Position numbers and translations under genes: made by a program
Notes under the pieces: model-generated
What the model was told of the DNA's origin: nothing
What the model saw: only the letters and a program-made list of their open reading frames with translations
Database searches by the model: none
Source of the DNA: Selaginella tamariscina
Taxonomy: Eukaryota > Streptophyta > Lycopodiopsida > Selaginellales > Selaginellaceae
DNA length: 64,000 nucleotides
NCBI GenBank assembly: GCA_003024785.1
Contig: PUQB01000412.1
Coordinates: forward strand, 62,001-126,000
Direction of reading: 5' to 3'
In this document: positions 1-14,859 of the stretch, in pieces
How the letters are laid out: every line of letters starts with the position of its first letter
Position numbering within the stretch: the first letter of the stretch is position 1

Positions 1-172
1 ATTATGTTTGCACAGAATTTAACCCACAGCAGAGAGACTATGCATATATATAGGTTGACACGCACACTATGGGTGTTTGCAAGTATATACATATGCATAC
101 ACACACATACACACATATTTATATCATATCTATGTTCATATGTATCCATAGTAATTACAGATCTGTTTGCAG

Positions 173-1313
173 CTTGGGCCAGAGTTTCTACATGGGCAGC
201 AAAACTCTTCCATTGTGTGTATTGCGAACGAGCTTGATTGTCAATTGAGAGAACTCCCTTATCATATCCTTCTAAATAATTTTTGTGTGCGCGTGCGTGT
301 GTCTGTGTGTGTACACATTAATAGGAAATCTTTACTTGTTATAGACCCGCAATATATTGCAACACGCACACCACACATAATTATATGAAACTGCTTAACA
401 AAATATTACCCGATTGCTATTACATTGGAAGCGAGAGGAGGTTTATCAAGAATGAAGAAGCACAAGAGCATACGGATATTCAAACTGCGCACAGAATATT
501 CTCCGAGCTTGTTGGTGAAAACCCTCCATTTCCCGACATAAACATGCATGATTTTTTACGGAATAAGGGTGTGAATGATACCGTTATCCAGCTTTCCCAG
601 TGTAAGTTTATAATGTTTTTATTGTTTTAAATTACTTTAATAATAGTAATAATAAACATTATTATTAATATATCTTATACTTGTAGCAATATATGCAAAT
701 GATTTTGGTTGCTCACTGAAAGAGCTTGGAGTGGGCGAGTGCATTGAAGAAGCAAAGCAATGGATATATGGTGACACTTACATGATATTGGATAGACCTC
801 TTTCGTGCATAATAAATCATCTGAGCAAAGGAGTAAAGGTAATTATCTTATCTTATATACATTTTAACAGAATTTAGTTTATATAATAATATTTATAATA
901 TATAGTATAATATATTCCATATTTATTAGATATGCCTTCCAGGTGTTGTTAAACCATGCTGTAGAAGTGATTGATTATACTTCAAATCTTGCTGTTTTAC
1001 ATTGTAAAGGAGGAGCCACGTTCGAGGCTGATTATGTCATCTTAACAGTTCCAGTCGTGAGTTAAGCTTATTCATTTATATTTTTAGTTGTATATATATA
1101 GCTAGCTGTTTATGTTTATTATTATAAAATTTGAGTGTTTTTTTTTTCCATATATTTCTTATTTTGCTCGCTAATATGCAGAAAATCTTGGAAAAGCAGA
1201 CGATTAACTTCCGCCCAACACTGCCAAAGGCAAAGATGAAAAGCAGCTTCTTCGATAGGAATGTCAAATGCTATCAAGGTTATATATATGCGTGTGCGTG
1301 TGTATGTGTATGT

Positions 1314-1354
<41 letters not shown>

Positions 1355-2182
1355 CAATATAACAAGTATAGAAGGCAAAGTGTACAAGAGAGGTGTTTAA
1401 AACAAGTGTTTATAATAATAGTGATAGAGTTATTATATGGTTTTGCAGATTTTAATGGCATTTTCTCATTGTTTTTGGCCAAAAGACATGTTTGATGTAG
1501 TTTGTACCGACTGCTTCATCCCGGAAATATGGACTGTACAACACAATCGAGATAATGGATCATCACTTGGGAAACACCTTCTTGTGGGATTCATTGGTAA
1601 CTCTCTCTCTCTCTCTCTACCCATTAACGTATTTAATACATTTAATTATTAAAACAAAACGTTTAAGTATATGTTATCATATGTAGCTGGTGAAGCAGCA
1701 GTAGTATGTTCCAAGCTTTCTCCAGAAGAGAATCACGAAAACTCTATTACAAGTGGATCAAATCTTTGGAGAGTCTGTCTCAGAAAATTCACATGTAAAC
1801 ATTCAGCTGACTTGGAATAACACTGTGGGATTTTACACCAAAGCTAGTACAAGAAATACACAGGTAACTAGTGTGTGTGTGTGTGTGTGTGCGCGCACTA
1901 ATAACATATCTTCAAGGAATGCAACGTGGAGGCACAGCCTGCAAGCTTCTATTTTGAAGGTGGATACATAGTAGACTGGAGTAAAGAGAGATTCATAATG
2001 GGGGATATTCTCATCCTTCGGTGAGTGCTCAAGGTGCCAGACAGGCTCTTGCGATGCCAATAATGGGCAAATTGTTCTTCGCAGGAGAAGCCACGCATCC
2101 CGGTGTGAATCCATGTATGCAAGCTGCTGTTGACACTGGAGTACGAGCTGCACGTGAAGTGAAAGGTGCAATTATGGATTGA
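173..2182 (+). CDS. Flavin amine oxidase (polyamine oxidase-like), 5' partial, frame-disrupted
   Basis: FAD-dependent amine oxidase, probably acting on polyamines. The FAD-binding N-terminus lies left of the window. Exons read by GT-AG borders: about 173-281 (LGPEFLHG, the family's substrate-side motif), about 345/385-601, 687-838 (reads ANDFGCSLKELGVGE), 943-1056, 1182-1278, 1449-1596, 1687-1863 and 1917-2182, with TGA at 2180-2182. The last exon has the diagnostic C-terminal FAD motif FFAGEATHPGVNPCMQAA followed by VDTGVRAA. Three places do not keep frame: the 1278/1449 junction, about 1735-1745, and a run of five G at about 2001-2005 where a sixth G would give the expected GGYSHPS. The gene is therefore either decaying or affected by indel errors. 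Introns carry GA and GT microsatellites. The family call is firm; the substrate is inferred. Confidence 0.8.
1315..1351. repeat. (GA)n microsatellite in amine oxidase intron
   Basis: An uninterrupted GA run of about 18 units follows a GT-rich stretch just after the 5' splice site of the intron between the exons ending at 1278 and starting at 1449. A (GT)n tract at 1871-1896 sits in the same way in the gene's last intron. Confidence 0.9.
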
Positions 2183-3088
2183 TTATTTATTTTATTAGTT
2201 ATTACATATGTCTTTTCAAGTATGTTATGTGGTGTTCTTGTTTATAAACCCTGCATGAACATTTATTTAAGGGAAAAGCATTAGTATATTCGAACCAGTT
2301 AGATAAGTTATATACACTACAACATATATATTCAAGTCAATCGTATATAAACTGATATGTACACAGGAAAGTGTCTGCAAAAAGATTATAGTAATTAATA
2401 TTATAAATAAATATATAATATATAATATAGTTATAAATGTTCCTTTATTAAACTATGTTTATATATGAAATATTTACGCACTTGTCAAGCATATACATAT
2501 ACATGTACGTTTTAAATTTATTCGTTTTATGCACATATATAAACGCACATAAAGACATTCGTTTTATGCACATATATACTTGCATATAGACATTAATTTT
2601 CCGTATAAATAGTAATATATTTCCAATGTAAGAGAGTATAATATCATTGATCGTTGATTGAGTCAATGTTTGGATTATGAAACTATGTACGAAATAAAAA
2701 CATAAAGATGTGTTTTCGTTGGTTAACATTATATACTAAAAGTCACGTTATTAATAACAATATTATATATGTATGTTCTGTAGTGTGAAACTCATAAGGT
2801 TGTAAATGATAATGTGTTAAAAAGATTTTGTTTAGTTTGTACTTATATTTAATATAGAAGATTTATAAATTAATTTTAAAATACTTTTAACTTTATTAAA
2901 ATGTAAATGAACATAACTACCTGGTTAGAATTTAAAATTTTGAATTATGATTTATTCTTTACAAGTTTTAATCTGGAAATACGTAAACACGCACTCATTC
3001 CTTAGGAAAAAGAGAAAAGAAAAGCAAAAACAGTTCAAATTTTATTTTATTAAAATAAAAATAAAAATAATTTGCTTAACAACGGGCG
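2183..3088. other. AT-rich intergenic spacer
   Basis: No coding signal. It holds AT-rich sequence with short repeated TTCGTTTTATGCACATATA segments near 2520-2580, and would contain the 3' ends of the converging genes on either side. Confidence 0.6.
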
Positions 3089-3289
3089 TTAGGAAGGGTG
3101 CATATTCAGGAACCCAGTGGTATTAATCTTGTAACCATTACCGGCTCGCTCCATAACCGGGTCCTTAATCCACTGGTTAATGGTAAACTTCTCACTGCTT
3201 ATGCATTTGTTTGCTTGCTTTACTGCTACTGTTAGCCCCTTCACGTACCACGATGAGCTTGGGTATTTACCATTCTGTGTAACCTCTAC
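3089..3289 (-). CDS. Last exon of an unrecognised gene
   Basis: A 66-residue open exon on the minus strand ends in TAA at 3089-3091 and is preceded by a good acceptor (TTTCAG at 3290-3295 read on the minus strand), phase 0. Its composition is protein-like (segments SSSWYVKGLTVAVKQAN and NGYKINTTGFLNMHPS) and unlike the surrounding AT-rich DNA. I do not recognise the family. No upstream exon could be assigned: the stretch upstream is intron-like with CA and GA microsatellites. Confidence 0.45.
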   Translation of the reverse strand, partial: VEVTQNGKYPSSSWYVKGLTVAVKQANKCISSEKFTINQWIKDPVMERAGNGYKINTTGFLNMHPS

Positions 3290-5242
3290 CTGAAATATAT
3301 CAATTATTATGTTTAATAAATGTTGTAGTTGTAGATACACATGCATTTCACTGTTATTTTGTGTGTGTGTGTGTTGTGTGTATAAAAGGAGATTTCTATA
3401 AGCACAACATCTGTACATAGGAGAACAGCAAGATACATGTTCTGGTATACATACCTATAATGCATGCCCACACACACACACGCAGAGAGAGAGAGAGAGA
3501 AAGCATGCTTATATCTCCTGTGTATACGTTCAATATGTACGTGCATTGCCCCTGTTTAAACAATGTGTCACACACACAGCTGTTCAATTTGTATTATAAT
3601 ATTCATTTAGATTATATATATATATATTTATATTATAATTAAATAATTTGTATTTATCCTTTATTGACTTATACATTTTATTTACTATAGCATATTTAAA
3701 ACATTTAGTTTAGTTATCTTTTTAATAAATCTTAATGATTATTTTAAAATTATAACAAGCTATAAGTAATAACTTATCGATTAATTAATTAAGTAATTAT
3801 TAAGTGTCATCACAAACAATAAGTTTTTATAATCGACATGCACACATAAAAATTTAAGTTTTTCCCTTACACATATCCCTAAGAAAAGTATTGTATTTAA
3901 CTAGCTAATTTATGTAATTACTCTCAAACACATAGATATACAAATTAAAACTTTCATATTCCTCGCGTACACACAAAAATATATACAAGTACTTATCCTC
4001 TTGCACGTATCCAGTCTTTAATCTATAGTATTAAATTATCAAATATTTAACTTAATTTAATTAAATTAATTTCTATATTATCAAAACGTTAAAAGGTCAA
4101 TATTTTGTTCCTAACGCATTTTAAAACATAGAAGAGCTATATAATTAAATATTTTAATAGAGATTAAGACTATATATATATATATATATATAACTTGATA
4201 CACGAGTATCATTTTGTTAATAGTAAATGTCCGGAAGATATGTAGACAAAATCATGTGTCAACATCAATTTTTAAGGGGCGGCCAAGGCAGGGCAGAATT
4301 AAGGAATTTATTATTAATATTATTATAGAATTAAATAATAATTATTTAATTATTGATATATTGAATTATTAATATCAATATTAAATATGATAATGTTATA
4401 AATTATTAACTATATCATATAATTGTGAATTTTCATATATAGTAAATTAATTTACTTATAATTTCATATTACAATTAGACAAGTAAATTATGAAATTAAT
4501 TTGTTCATAAATTAAATTATATTTTACAACATAAATACAAAGTAAAAATTTACAAATAATTTTTAATAAAAAGTATTAATACAACATCTGCTTAAGATTT
4601 TAAGCTTGCAAACAAAAACCTATTAGCATGAAATATACTACTTGTCTCGACAACGGTTTCTTTGCTCTTGACAAATGTTAAAAGTACGCAGAAAGATTAT
4701 ATATTTATATATAAGTAAATTTATATAATAAATAACTATATAATATAGATATGCATGTTCTGTTATTAAACTTTGTTTATATATAAATATCTACGTACTT
4801 GTGAAGAATAATATACATGTACGTTGTAAATGTATTGTTATTACAAGAAGTCCTGGCATTTTGTTATATATACCATTTGCATATGTGGTTTGAAATGAAT
4901 TTGGTATCCATATATCTATTTGAGGATGGATAGCTATTCTATTTAAAAAATAAATTAAGAATATTTTTAATATTTTTAAACACAAATATAATTCGATTTA
5001 ATAAATGAATATTATTAATTGGTTTATATCTCTAAAATGGAGAACATATAATATACATATAATTCTTTTGTAGAAATATCAAAGAATAAGTTACAGTTCT
5101 AGCCTCGTCATCACTTTTCTTTGCTGACGTGGAAGAATTTTATAAATAATCCTATCCATGTGTATAAATCCAAGTATTCATGATATGATACTACACGTGT
5201 GCGGAATTAACATGTTTTTAGGGTTCTTAGGGTTCTTACATC
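3290..5242. other. AT-rich stretch with microsatellites, no gene seen
   Basis: It contains (GT)n around 3359-3381, (CA)n followed by (GA)n at 3470-3500, and a (TA)n run near 4171-4191. The remainder is very AT-rich and open reading frames are short and unconvincing. A segment near 4690-4830 partly resembles the spacer near 2390-2500, both reading TATATAAT-rich DNA then TTAAACTWTGTTTATATAT, which suggests an old local duplication. Confidence 0.5.
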
Positions 5243-5823
5243 ATGACCAGGGCTCACGTCGTCACCACGAGAAGCAAACGCAGCACAGTGTTCCATTCTC
5301 TCGAGAGAGAAGAAGACAGTGGGTCCTTATTTGTATTTGGCAATCAAGAAGAAGGACAAGCAATCTGGGTATCCTATACACAGATTCTGCTACCAGAGAA
5401 ATGTAAGACTTTTCCCATCAAAATATGTTGTTTTCTTCAAGATTTTGATCAAAAAATAGTTCTTTTTGATCAAAATCTGTGTTTTTTCAGCTTTATTGAT
5501 AAATCTGTATTTTTGATCTTGTAGGGACACAGGGTGTATTATCCTCGGATGGAGGACATGCCAAAGGAGGTGATTTACCCTGCTTGGGCCACAGAGAAGG
5601 ATAAGGTAGCGGCAGAACAGAAATACGAGAGACTCAAGCTTCGTTTCTTGCCGGACAAGGAATCCGCTTCTAAGCGGCATACTATGAGCAGGGAGCGTTG
5701 GCCGCGTTGCTATTTTATTCGTCTGCTTAGGTGGGTGTGTGTGTGCGTGTGTGTGTGTGAGAGAGAGAGAGAATATAGATGTACTCAGACACACAGATAT
5801 ATACATAGAATGTGATATATATG

Positions 5824-5856
<33 letters not shown>

Positions 5857-5986
5857 ATAGTGTAATACGTAAGTACTTAAGTATGTGTAATATATATAAT
5901 ACGATGTTGAGTGCAGTTGTCAGGATGCCAGTGAAATTCCGGAGGTGATCAACAGGAACATTTGGATGTACTTACTTGATGATTAA
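5243..5986 (+). CDS. Small uncharacterised three-exon gene, about 132 aa
   Basis: Proposed exons 5243-5368, 5525-5734 and 5924-5986, all phase 0, ATG at 5243 and TAA at 5984. The middle exon is clearly protein-like (GHRVYYPRMEDMPKEV, then WATEKDKVAAEQKYERLK and a basic KRHTMSRERWPR) and the last reads DASEIPEVINRNIWMYLLDD. The donor of exon 1 could instead lie at 5403, but that junction does not keep frame. Charged, no signal peptide, no membrane segment. I do not recognise the family. Intron 1 contains a perfect 16-bp inverted repeat; introns 1 and 2 are short, and intron 2 is made of GT, GA and TA microsatellites. Confidence 0.55.
5440..5478. repeat. Perfect 16-bp inverted repeat inside an intron
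   Basis: Arms 5440-5455 (AGATTTTGATCAAAAA) and 5463-5478 (its exact reverse complement) with a 7-nt loop. It lies in intron 1 of the small gene, between donor and acceptor, and would bring the two splice sites closer if it folded in RNA. Confidence 0.85.
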
Positions 5987-8723
5987 GAGTATTTGTAATA
6001 GAACAATTAAATAATGATCATTAATTATTTGCTTATTTAGCTTTAGTATCGGATTGGTTTAAGTTGTCATTTAATATCAAGTATAATTGTATAATTATAA
6101 ACTCTTCTGTGTTAATTTACTGTCATACACGCACCACAACACTCACATATATATAGGTGTGTATACATTGTATGTATGTGTGTACACACACACATATATA
6201 AGAAATGCACATAACCACTCTTAATATGGATCATCTCAGGGATATGTAACACTAAAACTTAAGCTGTTTGACGATGTTATGTAAAACTAATTAAAAATAA
6301 CTTATATATTTATAGACTAGATATATAGAGTATAGCACATCCATATTATAACACAATATACATATATTAAATGTAGGATGTAAACAAACATTGAAAGATG
6401 CCGCTTCGTCTTCTAAGCTACTGTCCAAATATAATATATTGTATGCAAATAATGTTGTATAATGCAGTTTGTATGTACCTGTAGTTTATAAGTATTTAAA
6501 ATATTTTGTATGTGCGAATATATATATATATATATTTGTTAAAATTTTATAATGTGAATAAATATTCTTCTATATTAATATACTAAAATGTTTATATATT
6601 TACTATATTAAATTCTCAATAGTAATACTCAATAAAATACAAGAATTCTTAATATGTTATTTAAATTTAAATGTATGCTATATTAGTATACATATCAGTT
6701 TACATCTAATTTAATAAAATAGTATCAGTTTGGAAACTAAATTTAAAAAGCTTGGAAAGTAGAGAGTTTTTAATATTTTAAAGATGTATATGTCTTGTTA
6801 CATACACAAATTTCATTAGATAAGGTTTAAGTGATTTTTTATTATTCATAAATTTTTCAAAAGAGTTAAAAAAATAATTTTGTTTTAGAATAACAGTTTT
6901 GTAGTGATTTTATAAATAACATATAATAACTTTAACTAAACATTATGTATAACAAATTTTGTAAACATAACTATTTGATTGTCAAGGTTTTATCAAACTT
7001 TAAACAAAAAAATATAAGTTGAATGAAACTGTACATATGGAAAACGTGTATGCAGTAGAGTCACAAGTGACTGTACGTCACATATTTTATATACACATGT
7101 ATATACTTATAGATACAAATGAATTTGGTTTACACTCGCGTGCACACACACATCATACAACTCAAGGCATGCGTACGGTTTTTATTTCTCTATATTTTCT
7201 CTCTCACGTGTGCGTGAATAACTTGCTTTTTATTACATAAATTAAACAATTGATATTCAAAAACTAAAACAAATTAAATAGATTAATACATTCAAAATTT
7301 TCTTCTTTCATTATGTAAAAAAAATGATTAATTAAATTTAGATGATGGTCTAGTGCAAATAAGTTAAGGGCTTTCCCATATTTCACTTATCTTAATTAAA
7401 ATCTTTTCATCGTGTTGTGTATAATCGTGGGTAGTTAATCTTTTATATATTATCCTTTATATGTTAGTATTAAACATTACATAATTAGTAATTTAATCAT
7501 CTATATATTAAGATTTTTATATAATCAAATGTACTATAACAATTATAATATTTTAAATTTTTTTTAAAAAAAATTATTCTTCTTCGCTTGTGGTAAAAAA
7601 TAAGAGGTTTGAGTTAAAATTAATAATTAAATTTTAAATGGTATATTAAAAAATATAAATTTAAATAGGACCGATGCAGTTTATTTAAATATTACCATGA
7701 TGAAAACTTTAAAATCTTTATCTCCCTCGCACACATGCACATGCATGTTATATTTTACATCATTTATTTATAATATTCTTATTGTTATACTAATAATAAC
7801 TTAAAACTTAAATTTTTAAAACTTTAATACTTTATTTTTAATAAGAGACTTAAATTGAATCGTATTAAATAAATAAATATTTATTGCATTATGCAAATCA
7901 ATTTTATCTAACATGTACAATGAAAGAAAAATAAACAATGTTAAAGAATATTGTATTACTGTATGAATATATACATTATGATTTATATTCATTGTTATCG
8001 TTTAAAATATTAAATAACTTAAATAAAATTTAGTATGTAATTACTAAAGTGTTGAACAAAAGAGAGTATAAGTTAGAATATTAAAAATTTAATCTTATTC
8101 ATTTCAATATATATATTTTAAATAATAACACACAAGTTAAACATTATAAATGAATAGTACATAGACTATTGTACAATCTTAAAATATATTCATGGAATTT
8201 CTTTTTTAATAAAAAATAATTATCATTTATCACGAGTACATATTCACAAATAGTGTAATTAACATATTTTAACACTTTAAATATGTATGTATATACCAAT
8301 TTCACTTAAATAATAAATAATAATTCATAGTTATAAATTATTAATGTATATTTAATATCAATATGATAAAAGATGTATTGATTATTATTTTATATAAATT
8401 AATTATAATATACTGAATCATGAAATAATATTTTTTATTATTATTAAACAAATTAAAAAAGTCATACCTTAGGTACAAACTAGTGTTACATAAATCATAA
8501 ATTATAAATTATTTATATCAAGTTCAACTAATGAATTATATAAAATGGAGATTATTAATGTGGTTCATATGAAATAGTCATGATTAAAAATTAAACATTT
8601 AATTGATTTGACTCGTATCAATTCCAAACCATTTAAATAGGAAATATTATTTATAATGTCTAAGGTTTACAACGTATGTAATCGATCTTCAAAGTTCAAT
8701 TGGTATTCCTCCGTTAAAGACAT

Positions 8724-8754
<31 letters not shown>

Positions 8755-9059
8755 TATATTATATATTATATAATATATATAATATATATAATTCAAAGTT
8801 ATATGGGTTACCATTACATTACCATGCAAAAGATGTTAAGATATAACATTGGATTTGTATTATTATAATATTTAATATTCTAACTTGGAGTTGTAACAAT
8901 ATCCAGGCCCAAGGAACTCTAAACATCCAAACTGTAAGGCATGGTATATAACCCAACATGTAGCGCGCGCACACACCATACACATATATATCAGTGTGTG
9001 TCTGCCTGCTATGTCAACTAGAAATTTAAATTTACATATAACATAATATATGCATATTT
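5987..9059. other. 3-kb AT-rich intergenic region
   Basis: No convincing coding sequence on either strand. It holds GT/CA microsatellites (6150-6200), a TA-rich self-complementary block at 8725-8793, and long AT-rich stretches. It separates the small gene from the 3' end of the FGH gene. Confidence 0.6.
8725..8793. repeat. (TA)n self-complementary tract
   Basis: About 69 bp almost purely of TA dinucleotides with a few phase changes, able to form a cruciform or hairpin. A likely length-variable locus. Confidence 0.85.
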
Positions 9060-10643
9060 TTAGGATCTAAGTGCTTCTGTATGGAACTTGATATGATCCT
9101 CCACAAAGGACGCTATGAAAAAGTAAGAGTGATCATATCCTTTCTGAATACGCAGCTTCACTGAATTATTTGCTTCCACAAGGTTCTCAGGTAGTAGTTG
9201 CTTCTCGTGATAAAACTTGTCCTCGTCCCCCTGTTCATATATATGTATATATATGTATGTATGTATATACACACACATACAAATATACATGTACGTATGC
9301 ATATATTTACACATACATTTACAAGCATACAGTGAAGTTTATGATAAATTACCTGGTCTATTAAGACTGTTGCTGAATGTCCCTTGTACTTCTTGGCAAG
9401 AGCCGTTGCATCGTATTGCTGAGAAAAATATGTATTAAATCAACTAAATAATTACTAAATTGTGTGTGTGTGTGTGTGTGTGTATTTATATGTCAAATAT
9501 AAATATGTACCTCCCACAGTGATTTGTCATTGCCTAAATAACCAGAGAACGCCTTCTGTCCCCATGGACAGTTCATAGGATTTGCTATTGGAGCAAATGC
9601 AGAAACCGACTGTAATATATATAATCAATGCGTGAGTATATGTATACACACACATATGCACACGTGTTCATAGACATATACGACGTCAATATGCTACGTT
9701 CTCGCCACACACGACGTGATACGAACATGTACAAAATGTATGAATATTGTACAAGATGTATAGGATATCCGTATAAATCAATATGAATGTATAAATGGAA
9801 TTATGTATGCAAGAATGCATATGTGTGTTATAGACCTTGTACTTGTCCGGATTCCTGAAGAATATTGTTAAGGCCCCGTGACCACCCATAGAATGCCCAA
9901 ATATGGAAGCATTTGAAGTGTCGAGCTGTTCAAAATTGGTCCTCAATAACTCAGGTAGCTCCTTGGTACAATAATCGTACATTCGCCAATTCTTCCATTT
10001 CTCTTGCGTTGCATTTAAATAAAAACCAGCACCTAATCAAGTATAAAACATTAATTAGAGAGAGAGATACAAATATGGATTATACATGTACGCATATAAA
10101 CATGGGATGATGGACACAGTACATAAGAAAACTAGCTATAAAAGTAAAATAATATAGAACAGTCAAACTTACCCACACCAAAATCCCAGCTGTTTGATTC
10201 GCCTTCAACACTTAAACCACCTGAGACACAAAAGAAAGACCAAGAGTAAACACACACACAATATATATATGTGTGTGTGTGTACACATATACATACGAGG
10301 AGAAGTATCAGGACAGACAATAGCTACTTCTTGAGCAGCTGCTACACGCTGTGCGCCAGATTTCTGAATAAAGTTTTCATCCGTGCATGTTAGGCCTGAA
10401 AGCCAATAAAGCACCTAAACAATCAAACTAACTGTAAGTGTATGCCCATTACAAATACTAATATTAATAAGTTTAATTAAAGTAAGAATTAACAAAACTT
10501 ACTGGGACTTTCTTGTGTTGGGCAGCAGGAGGGAAGTAAACAGAGAAATTCATGTTACAGCCGCAGGATGTGCTTGAGTGCTGAAATCGACGGTTGAAAC
10601 CCTCGAACATTTTGGTTTTGCTAATCTCCTTAAGCTGTGCCAT
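9060..10643 (-). CDS. S-formylglutathione hydrolase, seven exons, intact
   Basis: Serine esterase hydrolysing S-formylglutathione to formate and glutathione, the last step of glutathione-dependent formaldehyde oxidation. Exons in reading order: 10643-10503, 10414-10297, 10220-10173, 10032-9836, 9609-9511, 9418-9353 and 9230-9060. Every junction is GT-AG and in frame, giving 279 residues against roughly 280-285 in plant homologues. Diagnostic blocks: [35 protein letters not shown], the nucleophile elbow [12 protein letters not shown] (catalytic Ser), and the terminal [16 protein letters not shown] (catalytic His); the acid residue is expected in the [11 protein letters not shown] region. The ATG at 10643 (MAQLKEIS) matches the usual start. 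An upstream in-frame ATG at 10706 adds 21 residues (MYLGCVARSFATKASCIEQV and one more) with presequence character. FALDH lies head to head 1.2 kb away. Confidence 0.95.
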
Positions 10644-11825
10644 TGCAACCTGTTCAATGCATGATGCCTTAGTCGCAAAGGACCTCGCTACACACCCCAA
10701 ATACATCTCTCCCTCTAATTAGATAAGAGAAAACGTACCAGGAGCTTGGCTAAATGCAGAGTATAAACCCTAATTTCGTTAATGTTTGGATATATACATA
10801 TTTATTAGAAATATAATTCAAATTAGGAGCTTTTTATAATAATAAATTCGAGCATTTTTTTCTGCCTTTCTACCCATAATGATATTATTATGGGTTAATA
10901 GAAATAAAATCAGTATCCTATTGTTATTGTTTTTTATATATATTCTTAAATTTAGAAAGAAATTATATTTTTCTATTTTAAATCATATGTTATATTATCT
11001 AATTCCGAATTAATATATATATTTATATTAAAATCACATTACTGATTTTACAATTAAATTATCCATTATAGATTAAATATTTAAATTTTAATTTTAAAAA
11101 GTTAAATCACATTGTTGATTTAAACATTAAAATTAAACTTTATAAACTTATATTTTAAACCTTGAAATTGACAAGGATAGTATTAATTCGTTATCGATTT
11201 CAAGATGTAAGTTGGTAAATTTTAATTTTGCCTTGCTCTTTGTGTTTGTTATTGTTTATTATCCTAATCTCTTTAGTGATATTGATTTATAATGTACATA
11301 AATAAAAAAGTATAAATAAATTTATTTACAAATTTTATAAAAAAAAATATTTCAAATTTGTAGCAAACAGATCAAAACTCAACTAGAAGGGTCCTTTTTA
11401 AGTCGTACGTGGTAATCTTAGGATTTAATTTAAATGATATATTAATTTGTAAATGGTCATGTGTTTATAAATCTATTGTAACAAAATGTTTTTTCTTTAT
11501 ATGCATACGCTTCAAAAAGATCCAATATGTATATATATATAGACATACACATATATACATAATGTGACACATGAAAGTGGTAAATAAGAAAACATTTAAA
11601 TTTTCATAAATATAAGCCTTAATTTTTAAATAAAATTCTAATCAAACTTTAAAGTTTTTATATTACATCCATGTCCACACGGTGGAGGTCTTAATTAAGA
11701 AAGCAAACAAACACGCCATGATCTTCTATTTGAAGAGGAGTATTCAATCCTCATTTGTTAAACAAGCCCCTAAAACCGAGTTAATTACGAGGGTTTATCA
11801 TTTTAGGGGTTTTCTTACGCGATTC
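10644..11825. promoter_or_regulatory. Divergent intergenic region between FGH and FALDH
   Basis: About 1.2 kb separates the two inner ATGs, so it should hold promoters and 5' UTRs for both genes. It is AT-rich, with TATA-like runs (for example near 11527-11540) that cannot be told from background. The outer parts, 10644-10706 and 11718-11825, are open in frame with each gene and may encode N-terminal extensions. No specific operator was identified; a shared bidirectional promoter is inference from position. Confidence 0.45.

Positions 11826-14859
<3,034 letters not shown>

Noticed and set aside
1833..2171. 112-codon minus ORF opposite the amine oxidase end
   Set aside because: Antisense shadow of the last two amine oxidase exons, which carry the clear family motifs on the plus strand.
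2448..2729. 93-codon minus-strand ORF in AT-rich spacer
   Set aside because: Composition mirrors AT-rich DNA and CA/TA repeats; no domain, no splice context.
5390..5806. 138-codon minus ORF over the small gene
   Set aside because: Antisense to exon 2 and introns; includes translated GT/GA microsatellites.
11527..11545. TATATATATATA as the FALDH TATA box
   Set aside because: Such runs are everywhere in this DNA; position alone is not enough.
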